Positions 10,261-20,164 of a stretch of DNA of 64,000 bases are shown here, one piece after another (within the stretch, counting starts at the first letter, position 1; every line of letters begins with the position of its first letter). The notes beneath the pieces are model-generated. The model was given only the letters and a program-made list of their open reading frames with translations. It was not told where the DNA came from and searched no databases. The stretch spans positions 1,612,001 through 1,676,000 of the forward strand of contig OU015569.1 of the NCBI GenBank assembly GCA_907165135.1, read 5' to 3'. The position numbers were made by a program, and so were the translations under genes. The DNA comes from Oikopleura dioica. Its lineage: Eukaryota; Chordata; Appendicularia; Copelata; Oikopleuridae.

Positions 10261-12180
10261 TTAACAATCGACGGCGCGGGATTTCACCTCGCCGTTGCAG
10301 CACTGCAACCATTTCTGGTCGTATGTCTGTTTTGAGGTACAAATATGACTAACTTCTTATCTAAGGGTAAACTACTTATTCACTAGATTAGGAGAGAATC
10401 GAGAGTGTGACTGGAGTACCAAGCTTGTTGCCGCAGCAGCCCTTGGTCTGAGAGTCGAATGGGAATCTGTGGCTGGCGTAGTCGCCACAGCACTGGGTGT
10501 TGTTGTCTTTTCCAGAGCTTTTGAGTTGGACGGGGCTGACCAATTTGGCGCGGATGTTGGTGTTCGCGTTGGGGTCTACTCCGCAGAGATCTTCGCGCTC
10601 CATCGAGTACTTCGAGAAGGCGAGATTCCACTCAAATGCGGCGCTGAAAAAAACAAAATGAAAAAAAAAGGTCTTGAGTGAAAGCGGGAATCGGGACAAA
10701 AGTCCAGCACCAACTCCTGGCCGAGCTACCACACCGCGATACAGGCCCTCGCTGAGTAGCGCTCGCGAGCAACACTCTCGCTGCAAGAGCCGCTCGATTC
10801 AAACCCGCTTCTCTCGCCTCCCTCTACTACGGGGCCTGTAGTACAGGCGTTTTTATTGTAAATGAATTAATCAATATTATAATTGGCTTAAATTAATGGT
10901 TGGCTTAAATTATTGATTGGCTTAATTTAAAGGTTAGGGTTAGGGGGCACCGCGCAAAATGACAGAACAGTCTCACCCGAGGGGGATAGGCTAGGGTTAG
11001 TTAGGGTTACCGAAGGTAACCCTAAGTAACCCTAGACTAGACCCCGGCATTTTAGGACCTAAGGGGCGAAGCCCCGTGGTAAGGGGCAATTAGATTTATC
11101 ATTTTCTGCTCATATCATTATTAAAGGGTCAATTGAAAACATAGAATTAATGATGAAGGCAAGAATATTGAACCCGTTATAATTGTGGGCCCCTTAATAA
11201 TAGTTATTATTAATAAAAGTTATTATATATAATTTATATCACTTCTTCTGGTTCAAAATCTGAAGATGGTAAGCTTTTATTTTCCATCAAGTGCTTTTGA
11301 TTTCAGCGGGCGCGCTCCGCTGCGCCCCCCATATCTTGGCTAGTAGCGCAGTGTGGTAGCTCGGCCAGGCGTTGGTGCTGGACTTTTGTGGTCCACTTAC
11401 TCTGTTTCTACACGCTGCATGTCTTTGGCAAAAGCGACCGAGCATTCGCACAGGTTCCGTCCACAGCTGTTTTCCTCGTCGTGGCACTGTGCGGACTTCT
11501 CCAAAGTGATAGGATCTTCCTCGAAAGTGATGTTGTACTGATTCAAGTTGTAAGAAACTCAAGCAAAGTCGCGATCAAAGAATTACCTTTGTGAGATGGT
11601 CGCATTGCTTTCCATTGTCGATTCCGAGACACCGTTGACACTAGAAATGAATTTTAGAGAATTGACAATTGCCAAAATATTATTGCGCCTCTTGAAAAAT
11701 CATCAATCTTGGTTGCATTCTATTACGAGCGCGAAAGCCGCGATTACGATAGACGGGCTGCGTAACCACTCTATCTACAATAGATAGAGGCCCCGACTGA
11801 TCCTGCAACGTAACCATTGGAAACTGATAACTATCTTGGTGTCTTTAAGGATACTCGTGATCTAGGGTGATACTCTTCGTTGATTGCAGATCTGACAAAC
11901 CTGGTGAAACTTGAAACAAGCGGAATCTGCTGCATCGAGCCTCTCGCCGTGGCCGGAGAAGAAGGCGTTCTCGAGACCGTTCTGGAAGCAGTAGCATCCG
12001 TAACGGTCGTACTTGTGCCCAGTGAAGAACTTGGTCAGTTGGTGAAGCTAAAATTGCGTTAACCTAAGGCCAAACGAAAAGTCTTTACCGTATCCATAAG
12101 CTGACGAGCCGCTCCCGCCTGGTCGTCATGTTTGACGCCCAGGGTAAAGGGCACAAATGTAGAGACTAGAATCAACTTTT
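10261..12180 (-). CDS. secreted PLA2-like plus galaxin-like cysteine-rich protein
   Basis: Exons that join in phase: from about 12180 to 12089, 12047-11901, 11640-11587, 11537-11401, 10643-10412 and 10326-10261. The visible N-end is hydrophobic (KLILVSTFVPFTLG), like a signal peptide; its ATG was not found. The middle resembles secreted phospholipase A2: YDRYGCYCFQNG, then LDAADSACFKFHQ, CQRCLGIDNG and SCGRNLCECSVAFAKDM. In true sPLA2 the helix after the calcium loop has CCxxHD; here the aligned part reads SACFKFHQ, so the catalytic His-Asp pair seems absent. The C-terminal part has dicysteine, galaxin-like units: TQCCGDYASHRFPF, KGCCGNK and WLQCCNGEVK. I recall similar two-part proteins in other marine invertebrates; that is memory, not a search. 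A large insertion-bearing intron lies at 10644-11400. Confidence 0.65.
10690..11390. repeat. inverted tRNA-like ends flanking a 0.7-kb intronic insertion
   Basis: ACAAAAGTCCAGCACCAAC (about 10696) with CTGGCCGAGCTACCACAC returns in reverse complement at about 11340-11390 (GTGTGGTAGCTCGGCCAG, GTTGGTGCTGGACTTTTGT). The plus-strand word at 11345 (TAGCGCAGTGTGGTAGC) resembles a tRNA box A. The interior has TTAGGG-like stretches at 10928-10950 and 10993-11035. The whole lies in an intron of the PLA2-like gene and looks like two oppositely oriented SINE heads or a foldback element. Confidence 0.55.
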
Positions 12181-12189
12181 AACCAAAGT

Positions 12190-13840
12190 AATTTTTGATC
12201 TATTAATTTATATCCTACTAGACACCATAAGTAAAGTGTTTGATTAGTTTGCTGGCAAAAGAGAAATTAAAAAAAAAAATATTGAAAATTTGAATTTTTT
12301 GAAATCCTGGATCGCCCGGAATCCTGAATCCCCCGATTCGGGCGATCAAGGAAAACGGGCGATTCAGGATCCGGGTGATCCAGGATTTCGGGCAATCCAG
12401 GAGCAGCCATTTCAGATACCAAAATATCGAACAAATTTAAATGTCTTTAACAAGGAATCCTTATTTTGGTGTTCTATATTTTGATATCCGGAGTTATTGG
12501 AGTAGCGATTACGCAAACCAATAGCCTTGAAAATTACCGATATCCGAAATAGTTATCAACGAGGAGAATTAAATTATAGCTAATTATCTAAGGATCGTTG
12601 AATAAGTAAAGAGTTGATATAACGTGAATGAGTGGCTGAATAGTCGTTGAGTTTTCGAGTGGTTATATTAATTGGTTTCGGTTGGAGTGTTTAATTGTAT
12701 GAAATTATTCGATTGATGCAACGTTTGGTTAGTTGATCGACGCCGAAATCAATTTTGAAAAGGAGGGCGCCGTAAAAACAAAAACGCGCGCAGCTGTGGT
12801 CAAATAAGCCAACTAATTGGGATTCACGTTGTCAGCCTTTTTTAAGGCGCTAAGCGTGCGCGTTAACTAAACACCGGTTACAGTTCAATAATATTGACAG
12901 AGGAAGCTTTTCCCAGAAGAAAGCAGGAGTTAGGCGACAGAAACGAAAATATGAAAAAGATTCAAATTTTTAATCTAGATCCGCTCGAATAATATTTACG
13001 CTTGTGGGTGATCTTAAGGTCTTGACAAAAGAATTGATTCTAAGAAAAATTTGATAGGAAAGACGTATGCCTCGGAAATTCTGGAATATTTATTAGACTT
13101 ATTAATAAAAATATTACATAAGAAGCTCCAAATGCATTAGGTCTATTCCTCTCTAAATCTTACTATGGCTCTTGAAATTTCAATTTCTAATCATGAATTC
13201 AGAAATATAAGGGAGTCACCATGCTACTAGGGCTAGGGCTAGGGCAAACAATAATCATTTTTTATGATAAATACACCCTTTATTGCTGCTTAAAAATTTA
13301 AATAAATCGTAAATTCGATGATTTTTTTTTCTAAAAATGAATTTTCATGAAAAGTTTCAATGAAGAAAATCTGTCTTTCTGTCAAAGACATTCGATTTTT
13401 TCATCATTTGGGGTTTGAAGAAGGCGTCGACGGGTGTTTTCTCTCGAGTCTCTTTCGGTGTTACTTACGGATTGAGCATAAAAGTTTCATCGTGGCGCTT
13501 TCTGTTTCTTTTTCAAGTGTGAGATAGAAAAGAGGGCTAGAAAAGTAGGTATCTGAAGAGAAAGCAAGAAAGGCCGGAAACTTTGTTCCAAATGTCCGGA
13601 CGAAGCCGATGCAGCAAAAAAATCAAACTCGGAAAAGTTTTAACACTTTGGAAGCAAAGCGCGCTTTTATAGTCGACGCAGCGCGCCACTCGCGGACTAT
13701 GCGCGCTCGCGAACGCTCATCGCGCGCGATGGCACTAGTGAGCTAAACATGAGATAGGCGGTGGAGAAGAGCGCGCGATCGAATTCTATGCGTCACACGG
13801 TGGGAAAATTATCGTTCCCGTAATAATACATTTAGGGGTT
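12190..13840. other. non-coding interval with short imperfect repeats
   Basis: No gene seen. At 12305-12400 the word GATC(C)NGG/CGGGCGAT(T)CAGGA recurs several times in both orientations, so this segment can fold. CTAGGGCTAGGGCTAGGGC at 13230 is a variant telomere-like tract. 13600-13790 is rich in GCGC words. The first exon of the PLA2-like gene may lie here. Confidence 0.4.
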
Positions 13841-14739
13841 GTCCACTTTGTGTCGGGGTCAAAACTTCGCACCTGGAAAGAACGGGCAGGATCTCCAGCC
13901 GAGCAAATAGGATGCAAGGGTCGGCCGACATGTGCTAACTCCTACAGAGACTGCTCTCAGCGCAAAATCGAAGCTGCACTCGGCACGAGATGTGTGAGCC
14001 ATTGAGTAAGTACAGTATATGATCACAGGGCATATTGAGTCCAAGATCAGGATCAAGCTCAGCCGCGTATAACTTATATATACGGTATAAGTCTCAATTA
14101 ATTATTGACAGTTATGCGAAAAAATATAAGTTGGACAAATCTTGCCTAATTTTTAGCTTGCGATTGGCGAAATAAGGGTGAAATAAAGGTTATTATACAC
14201 CTCCTGAGGCACGAGAGTCGAAAAATTAGCTTTCGCGCAGAAATGCGTTGAAGTTTTGAAAAAAGTAAAAAAAACTGTAGATATCTATCGCTTAGCTATT
14301 TTTAGATTACACTTCGACTACTCTTGGTTAGGGTTAGGGTGAGGGTTGCTGAGGTGTTTTGGCGGGTCGGCTAAAAATGACAATTCTGAAGGGTAAGATT
14401 AATTAAAAAATATTTACTTGATACCCTTAACCCTGGTTTTCACGATTACCCCTAGAGGCAAGAATTGAGCAATTTTTATTTTTGAGTCTTCCATTTTTTC
14501 ATATTTGAAGCTTATCCGCGGCTGAGATTGATCCTAATCTTGAGCTCAATCTGCCCTGTGATCATATTTACTTAATGGCTCATACATCTCGTGCCGAGTG
14601 CAGCTCCGATTTTGCGCTGAGAGCAGTCTCTGCAGGAGTTAGCACATGTCGGCGGACCCTTGCATCCTATTCGCTCGGCTGGAGATCCTGCCCGTTCTTT
14701 CCAGGTGCGAAGTTTTGACCCCGACACAAAGTGGAGTGT
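13841..14739. mobile_element. foldback/MITE-like element with ~220-bp inverted termini
   Basis: CCACTTTGTGTCGGGGTCAA at 13846 is matched in reverse complement by TTGACCCCGACACAAAGTGG ending near 14734. The inverted similarity continues about 220 bp inward (through GGATCTCCAGCCGAGC and GCACTCGGCACGAGATGT) to about 14065 and 14520. The 450-bp centre contains a TTAGGG-like tract (14327-14345) and no transposase frame. Target duplication is not clear by eye. It ends about 100 bp from the 3' end of the next gene. Confidence 0.75.
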
Positions 14740-14833
14740 GCCTACATTTATTCAGGGCTCAATGAAGTTTATTTTTCGGAAGATAATTTTCAATGCAGAA
14801 TTTTCAATGTCTCAGTTTTGAATAATTTTCTTT

Positions 14834-15572
14834 TCAGTAGTGTAATCGTTGAAAGAAGTTTCGTAGTCCTCGATTGTAATTTTCCTTATGAACAAGTTTC
14901 TTGTAGTCTTTGATCTGCTCTTCCAAGGCATGTTTCTTTTCTTGCATCTGTATTTTGAGGAGTTCGGCGCAAATATGTTTGTCAGACCTTCTTACAACAT
15001 CTGAACATCCGGGGCAGCTAAAGATATTAAAATATTTGTAGAGATACTTATTTAATTTACCTGAATTTTCGATTGCATTCTTCTTCCCAGTGGTTCTGCC
15101 TGTCCATGTAGTTCACAATTGCCTTTTTCACATTTTATTATCTTATTAATTGATAGTAGATTACCTTGCAATCATCTCCCAAGCAATGGTACATAAACGA
15201 CTGCTTATAAAGTTGCCTTTCAATGGGATAGATTGGCTTGAGAATGTCCATAATTCCACCGAGATAATTCCGCTTTAATTCAAATTTCCATTTATCATCG
15301 CTCCGAAGATATTCGATAAGAGTTTCGTTGGGCACAATTTTTTCGCAGCACGGATATCGATAGACGTTCTCTTGTTTAAATGGACCCTCATTAGTATGTG
15401 GAACTTGGATTGATTCAACTTGGAAACGGTAGCAATCCAAGCAAGTAAGTTTGTCACAGCACATGGTTTTGTATTCTTCCTCCATGAAATCAGACCATTT
15501 GCTGCAGAAAATGCATTTTTCGTCCTTTTGGAAGGGATTTATTCTCTGAAAAAATTTGAAGAAATCTGTCAT
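14834..15572 (-). CDS. RBR/RING-like zinc-finger protein, copy A
   Basis: Three exons (15572-15165, 15122-15061, 15017-14834) give 217 residues. Cysteine pairs suggest a RING-like then IBR-like order: KCIFCSKWSDFMEEE, TMCCDKLTCLDCYR and YRYPCCEKIVPN; then YHCLGDDCK, a histidine in MDRQNHWEEECNRKF, and CPGCSDVV plus a final HICAELL. The C-terminus is a charged helix, likely coiled coil (KIQMQEKKHALEEQIKDYKK). RBR proteins transfer ubiquitin through a catalytic Cys in a third zinc domain; no full third domain is evident, so enzymatic function is not supported. It lies head-to-tail with a paralogue at 15810-16588 on the same strand. Confidence 0.7.
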
Positions 15573-15809
15573 TCTATTACTTTGAGAAGTAAAAAATGAG
15601 TCGGTTGCGATTTGATGCGAGCTTTTATACCCGCTTTAAAATATCTCTCGATATTTCTTGTACAATTCCTATTAGCCACTTTCGAAATAGATTGATCATG
15701 GAGTTTCGAATATTGAATGTTGATGTATTCAGGGCTCAATGAATTTTATTTTTTGGAAGATAAATTTCAGTGCAGACTTTCAATGCTTCAGTTTTGAATA
15801 GTTTTGTTT

Positions 15810-16588
15810 TCAGATAAATAATTGTGGAAAGTAGTTTCGTAGTCGTCGACTGCAGTTTTCCCGCTCATCAAGCTTCTTGTATTCTTTGAACTGCTCTTCC
15901 AACTCATCTTTCTTTTCTTGTATCTGTATATTGAGGAGTGCGACGCAAGCATGTTTTTCAGCCCTTCTAAAAATCCGAGCATCCCAGGCATCTAAAGATA
16001 TTTCAATACTTACGATTCGTTACGATATATAGTTACGAATATAATTGTTCAATTTACCTGAATTTTCGATTGCATTCTTTTTCCCAATGGTTCTGCCTGT
16101 CCACATAATCCACGACAACCTTGATTTATCGAAATGTTATGCCATATATATTAATAGCAAGTTACCTTGCAATCCACGCATTGGTACACTAACGACTCTA
16201 TATACGGTTGCGTTTCCAGAGGGAAGACGGGCTTAAGAGTCTCCATAATCCCGGCGAGAAACCGATATCGGAAGAACCATTTGATGTCCTTTTCTCCGAC
16301 ATAGTCACAATTTGTGACTCTTTGTGACTCATGAAGAATATGGTTAGGCACCTCGTTTTCACAGCACGGATATCGATAAACGTTCTCGGAGCCAAATATC
16401 GAATCATAATTTGGAGGCAGTTTGATTGATTCAACTTTAGAGCGGTAGCAATCCAAGCAAGTAAGTTTATCACAGCACATGGTTCTGTATTCCTCCTCGA
16501 TAAAATCAGACCATTTTCTACAGAAAATGCATTTTTCGTCCTTTTTTTCGGGAAGTATTCCCTTAAAAAAATGGAAAAATTCTTTCAT
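15810..16588 (-). CDS. RBR/RING-like zinc-finger protein, copy B (altered last exon)
   Basis: Tandem paralogue of the gene just downstream. The first two exons (16588-16166 and 16119-16058) match exon for exon: KCIFCRKWSDFIEEEYRTMC, CCDKLTCLDCYR, YRYPCCENEVPN, DRQNHWEKECNRKF. The third exon differs. At the acceptor used by copy A, the frame reads CLGCSDF then TAG, because about two bases are missing relative to copy A. Downstream the same frame as copy A is intact (EKHACVALLNIQIQEKK) to a TGA at 15810. An AG at 15967-15968 has the right phase, giving a 213-residue protein that lacks the CxxC. So it is either a working variant without one zinc pair or a young pseudogene. Confidence 0.6.
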
Positions 16589-16599
16589 CTTAGTTTGAA

Positions 16600-18165
16600 A
16601 AGAAAAAAAAATGAGCTGTTTCCGATCTAAGGCGACTTTTATACCCAGTTTAAATATCTCACGATTTTTCCTTTCCAGACACTTTAAAAGTTTGACGATT
16701 TGATTCTAAGGAAGTTTATCTTTCAAAATTAATTTCAAATGTGAATGCAGAACTCTAAGATGAGCCAAAATTTGGCTGATGACCTTGAGGATAAGTGGCA
16801 GTTGAGCAGCGTATCTAAAAAGCGCCGCAGCTGATGTTCACAGAAGATAAACGCTATCGGAAATACACGCCATTTGTATCACTCTATTTAAATAAATTTG
16901 ACTAAACAGGCCTCATGTGTATAAGCGCTCGCCCGTTCCAAAGTCGCGTTGTTCTTAGTTAGTAGCAAAATCGAGCTATTGAATCGAAGAAACGTGTTTG
17001 TATTTTGGGGCGGAGGGATACGTGAAGATTGGGAATTCGGATTTTCCGTCTCCGGCTTATGTAAACGCTAGAGCTCTGAGCTGTTCACGGGAAGTCTCAA
17101 GAGTCGCTTCTGCTTTGAGCCCTGTTGACTCGCTACAACCAGCTTTTACCCAGATCTAGGTGCACTTCTAACTTTGCGAGAGAAGATCAATCCCTGTCTA
17201 AAAACTGTTCATCGAGCGCGCACACCATAAATAAGTCTCAGATCGAAAATCAACATTGAGATGCCGCGCTCGTGAAATGATAAAATGAATTATCAGAATT
17301 TTTCTTCTCGCAGTACATGACGCAATAGACGACTACACCCCCAACTACTGTTAAGTCGCAAGATGCACTCGTTGCCGGATTCCGCTTTCACTTGGACAAA
17401 CGTGCCCGTCTTCCCAAGCTCTTAAACGCTGCGGTTTTAATTCCAATGCGATCAACATCCGATCAGACGCGTTTCGTTTCTCTTTTGTGGAACATCTGAG
17501 CAATTTCTAGCTATGTGTTGGATCATTTCCCGTTTGATGAAGCGCATTCCACGAAGAGGAGCTAGCAAGCCCATTCCAACATGTTCAAAAAGCGCGCCCG
17601 AAAAACAGCTCATTGATCCTCTTGGAAAAAACTAACACAAATTGAACTGAATCTGAATCTGCTGGTCACCAGATCGGGTAAAAATTGCGGCTCTCAAGAA
17701 ACTCGAGCTTGGTGGATCTTTATTGCACGTTCGTCTTTGAACAGTTACTGTGGGAAGCCACGTGATGCAATTCTAATTTAGTCGAAATTGGGAAGTCGCA
17801 AAGAGTCGCTTTAAAAACGTCGCAACTTTTCGCCGGAACATCGTGTTCACTTGAGAACGTGAAAATGAGATGAGAACTGAACTAATAACCAACGCGGCCG
17901 GCGGTATCTTTCCTTGTTGCTACAGTAGTGTGCTGTTCATTGATGGTTCAAAAAACCGCTGCGAATTATGCATTGATGACGTAGACAAAGCCTGTTGCTG
18001 TCGAAGAAACATTTCTAAGTGCCATTCTCGTGTCTAAACAAAATTCTTGCGCTGCGCCCCTTTGACATTCAATTTTCGAATATTTAGACTCATAAAAGCA
18101 TGCTCAAATAAATAAGTCATATTTTTGTCAATATTTTTGATACCCTTTTCTGGCCGCTAAACTTG
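16600..18165. other. 1.6-kb interval without recognised genes
   Basis: All frames are broken by frequent stops and no domain, tRNA or repeat family stands out. It may contain regulatory sequence of copy B upstream (TATAlike GCTTTTATAC at 16638). The matching TTTATACCC word also lies upstream of copy A (15640). Confidence 0.4.
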
Positions 18166-18168
18166 AGT

Positions 18169-18426
18169 CAGAGTTGAAAATTTTTGAAAATTTCTTCTGA
18201 GCTAGCTGAGCTGAGCTGAGCTGGCGCCTTTTAAAAACCACTGAGCTGAGCTGGGGCTTATCTGAAAATTTTGAGCTGAGCTGACGATTTCTCGAACTGA
18301 GCTAGCTGAGCCGAGGTCAAATTGAGCTGAGCTGAGCTGAGCTGACCCTCAAAATTGCTGAGCTGAGCTGTAGCTCAGCTAGATCAGATAGCTCAGCTCA
18401 GCAAACTCACAAAATTTGTAACTCGG
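18169..18426 (+). mobile_element. TGAGC-pentamer MITE, copy 1 (short, diverged)
   Basis: Begins CAGAGTTGAAAATTT and ends AAATTTGTAACTCGG, so the inverted ends are degraded. The interior is blocks of TGAGC/AGCTG pentamers (GAGCTGAGCTGAGCTG) separated by short unique spacers. It is the shortest and most decayed of six copies here; a target duplication is only weakly suggested. Confidence 0.65.
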
Positions 18427-18921
18427 GCCGGAGTCAATTTTAGATAAAATCCAGAAAGTCTTGGGATGTGTTAAGAACGTAGTAATTACAATAATTTATA
18501 CGGTTGGCATTCCAGTCTAGCTCATTTGCTACGTTTTTATCCAAATTCCAACAGGCGGGGTCTCATTTAATTCCTTCTCCGAAGTTGGTCCCTTGGTTGA
18601 GCAGCAGACTCCCTTAAGACAGCCGGGTCAAGCCAGGCTACTTAGCTCTGATCCTCTTAGTTATATAATTACTTAACAAAAGGGTAGTTCTGAGGAGCGA
18701 AGTTTGCGGAAGCCCAGTTTGGCAAGGCGTAATTACGATAAAGACTCCTTCTAGATTACGAAAGACGGGCCGGCCATTTGTTGGCGCTGGAAACGTGAGT
18801 CACACTGCTGGACTTCCTCTCTTATCACAAATACACTCATCAGGGCAGATTTAATCGCGATTCGGGAGAAAGTACTTTCGCAGGCAAAAGAAAGAACGAA
18901 CTCCGCCAGTCGAAAATATAC

Positions 18922-19130
18922 CGCGATTCTGATTTCTGACTGACTAATTTTTGATCGAATTTCCATTGTTACAAAGAACAGCTGAAAAAGAGAAGCCGCT
19001 TGCGGCTTCGAGCAAAGATACGGAATAGCCGCGCTTCGCGCGGCTTAAGTTTGTTCTTGCTCGAAGCCGCAAGCGGCTTCTCTTTTTCAGCTGTTCAAAA
19101 TTAGTCAGTCAGAAATCAGAATCACCGTGA
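18922..19130. repeat. nested palindrome with AAGCCGC...GCGGCTT core
   Basis: GATTCTGATTTCTGACTGAC at 18924 is matched in reverse complement near 19105-19128. Inside, GAACAGCTGAAAAAGAGAAG at about 18977 is matched by CTTCTCTTTTTCAGCTGTTC (19077-19096), and the centre has GAAGCCGCTTGCGGCTTCGA and its repeat plus AGCCGCGCTTCGCGCGGCTT. The segment can form a long hairpin and shares core words with the palindromic MITE family below, but not its termini. Confidence 0.7.
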
Positions 19131-19204
19131 AAAGTCCAGCTAAATTGTATATTTGCGAGTTCCTTACTGTAAAGAAAAAACTACTATAAGATGAGGGGAG
19201 AGGA

Positions 19205-19690
19205 TGACGTACGTTGCTAAATTTGGTTTCTACGTCCAAGCTCTTCCTTCTTCCCTGAAAAGCGCATCTCACGTAGACTTACGAGTGATAGGCGCAGATT
19301 TCGACGTCCAAGATAGTTAACGCGTAAATATTTACTTTCATCGCCTCCCGAATACGTTCATTTCGTCTTCGTTCGTTGGAAAATAGCTTGGTGCTCAGCA
19401 AGATCCTCGCAAAGTGTGTCGTCAAATCGAAGTGCGATTTTCTGGGTTCCTGGAGAGTGTGGAAACGCGCTTCCACGATGGAAATTGCTTCCTTCCGCGC
19501 TGTTGGAAAAACAAAGCTCACTTTGTGATGTGGGAAATTGGCGGGCTCTGCGTGAACTGTGAAAATATAGCTGCCGATAGCTTACGTAGTCGGACTTGGA
19601 GCGAACGTGGAGCTCTTCTTCTACTGCAGAGTGCTCTTGTTTAGCCGACGCAGTTATAGAAGGCTCAGCGCATGTTGCATCAAGTTCCAA
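19205..19690 (-). CDS. possible gene fragment, basic helical protein, unknown
   Basis: On the minus strand an exon from about 19505 to 19284 has a proper acceptor (TTTTTCCAACAG) and a strong donor (GTAAGTCTAC). It encodes ARKEAISIVEARFHTL, then SHFDLTTHFARILLSTKLF and ERIREAMKVNIYALTILD. The next AG is near 19259 and would end the protein soon after. An upstream open stretch (19690-19587) has a GTAAGC donor, but its phase does not fit this exon. No family recognised; it may be a fragment. Confidence 0.3.
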
Positions 19691-19754
19691 TTAGTAGCTC
19701 AACACTAAACCCTCCCTTGTTTCTGCTTCAAATATTTTGCGACATGAAATTAAT

Positions 19755-19992
19755 GAGCATCTTTAGAGCGCTAAATATTTTTGATTCGAAATTTATTGTC
19801 TGAAGATTGTCTCGGCAACCTGTGTAGAAAACCTGAGTCAGGCTCTGAGAGATCTTTTTTTATAATAAATTACCATCTCAATTCTTTTCTTAGGCTTTCT
19901 CAGAGCCTGACTCAGGTTTTCTACACAGGTTGCCGAGACAATCTTCAGAAAATTAATTTTGAGTCAAAAATATTTAGCGCTCTAAAGATGCT
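19755..19992. mobile_element. palindromic element sharing TIR words with the CTGGGCTCGG family
   Basis: Outer inverted ends: AGCATCTTTAGAGCGCTAAA (19759) against TTTAGCGCTCTAAAGATGCT (to 19991). Inner ends: CTCGGCAACCTGTGTAGAAA and CCTGAGTCAGGCTCTGAGAG against their reverse complements (19880-19940). The inner pair is the same as the termini of the palindromic MITEs at 21.7, 28.7 and 37.3 kb, so this is either a related element within another or a composite. Confidence 0.75.
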
Positions 19993-20164
19993 AATAAACT
20001 TCAATCTATAGATTTTTGCCTTTTTTTTAATCGAAATACGCCGAGTGGAGACTAGCTTCAATTCTGGAAGAAAAATCTTCGATTTCTAGTCGAAATTATT
20101 TCCACTCAAAAAAAGTAGGCAACTACCTCATTCAGGAAAAAAAGAAAAGAGAGGAGAGAGAGAA

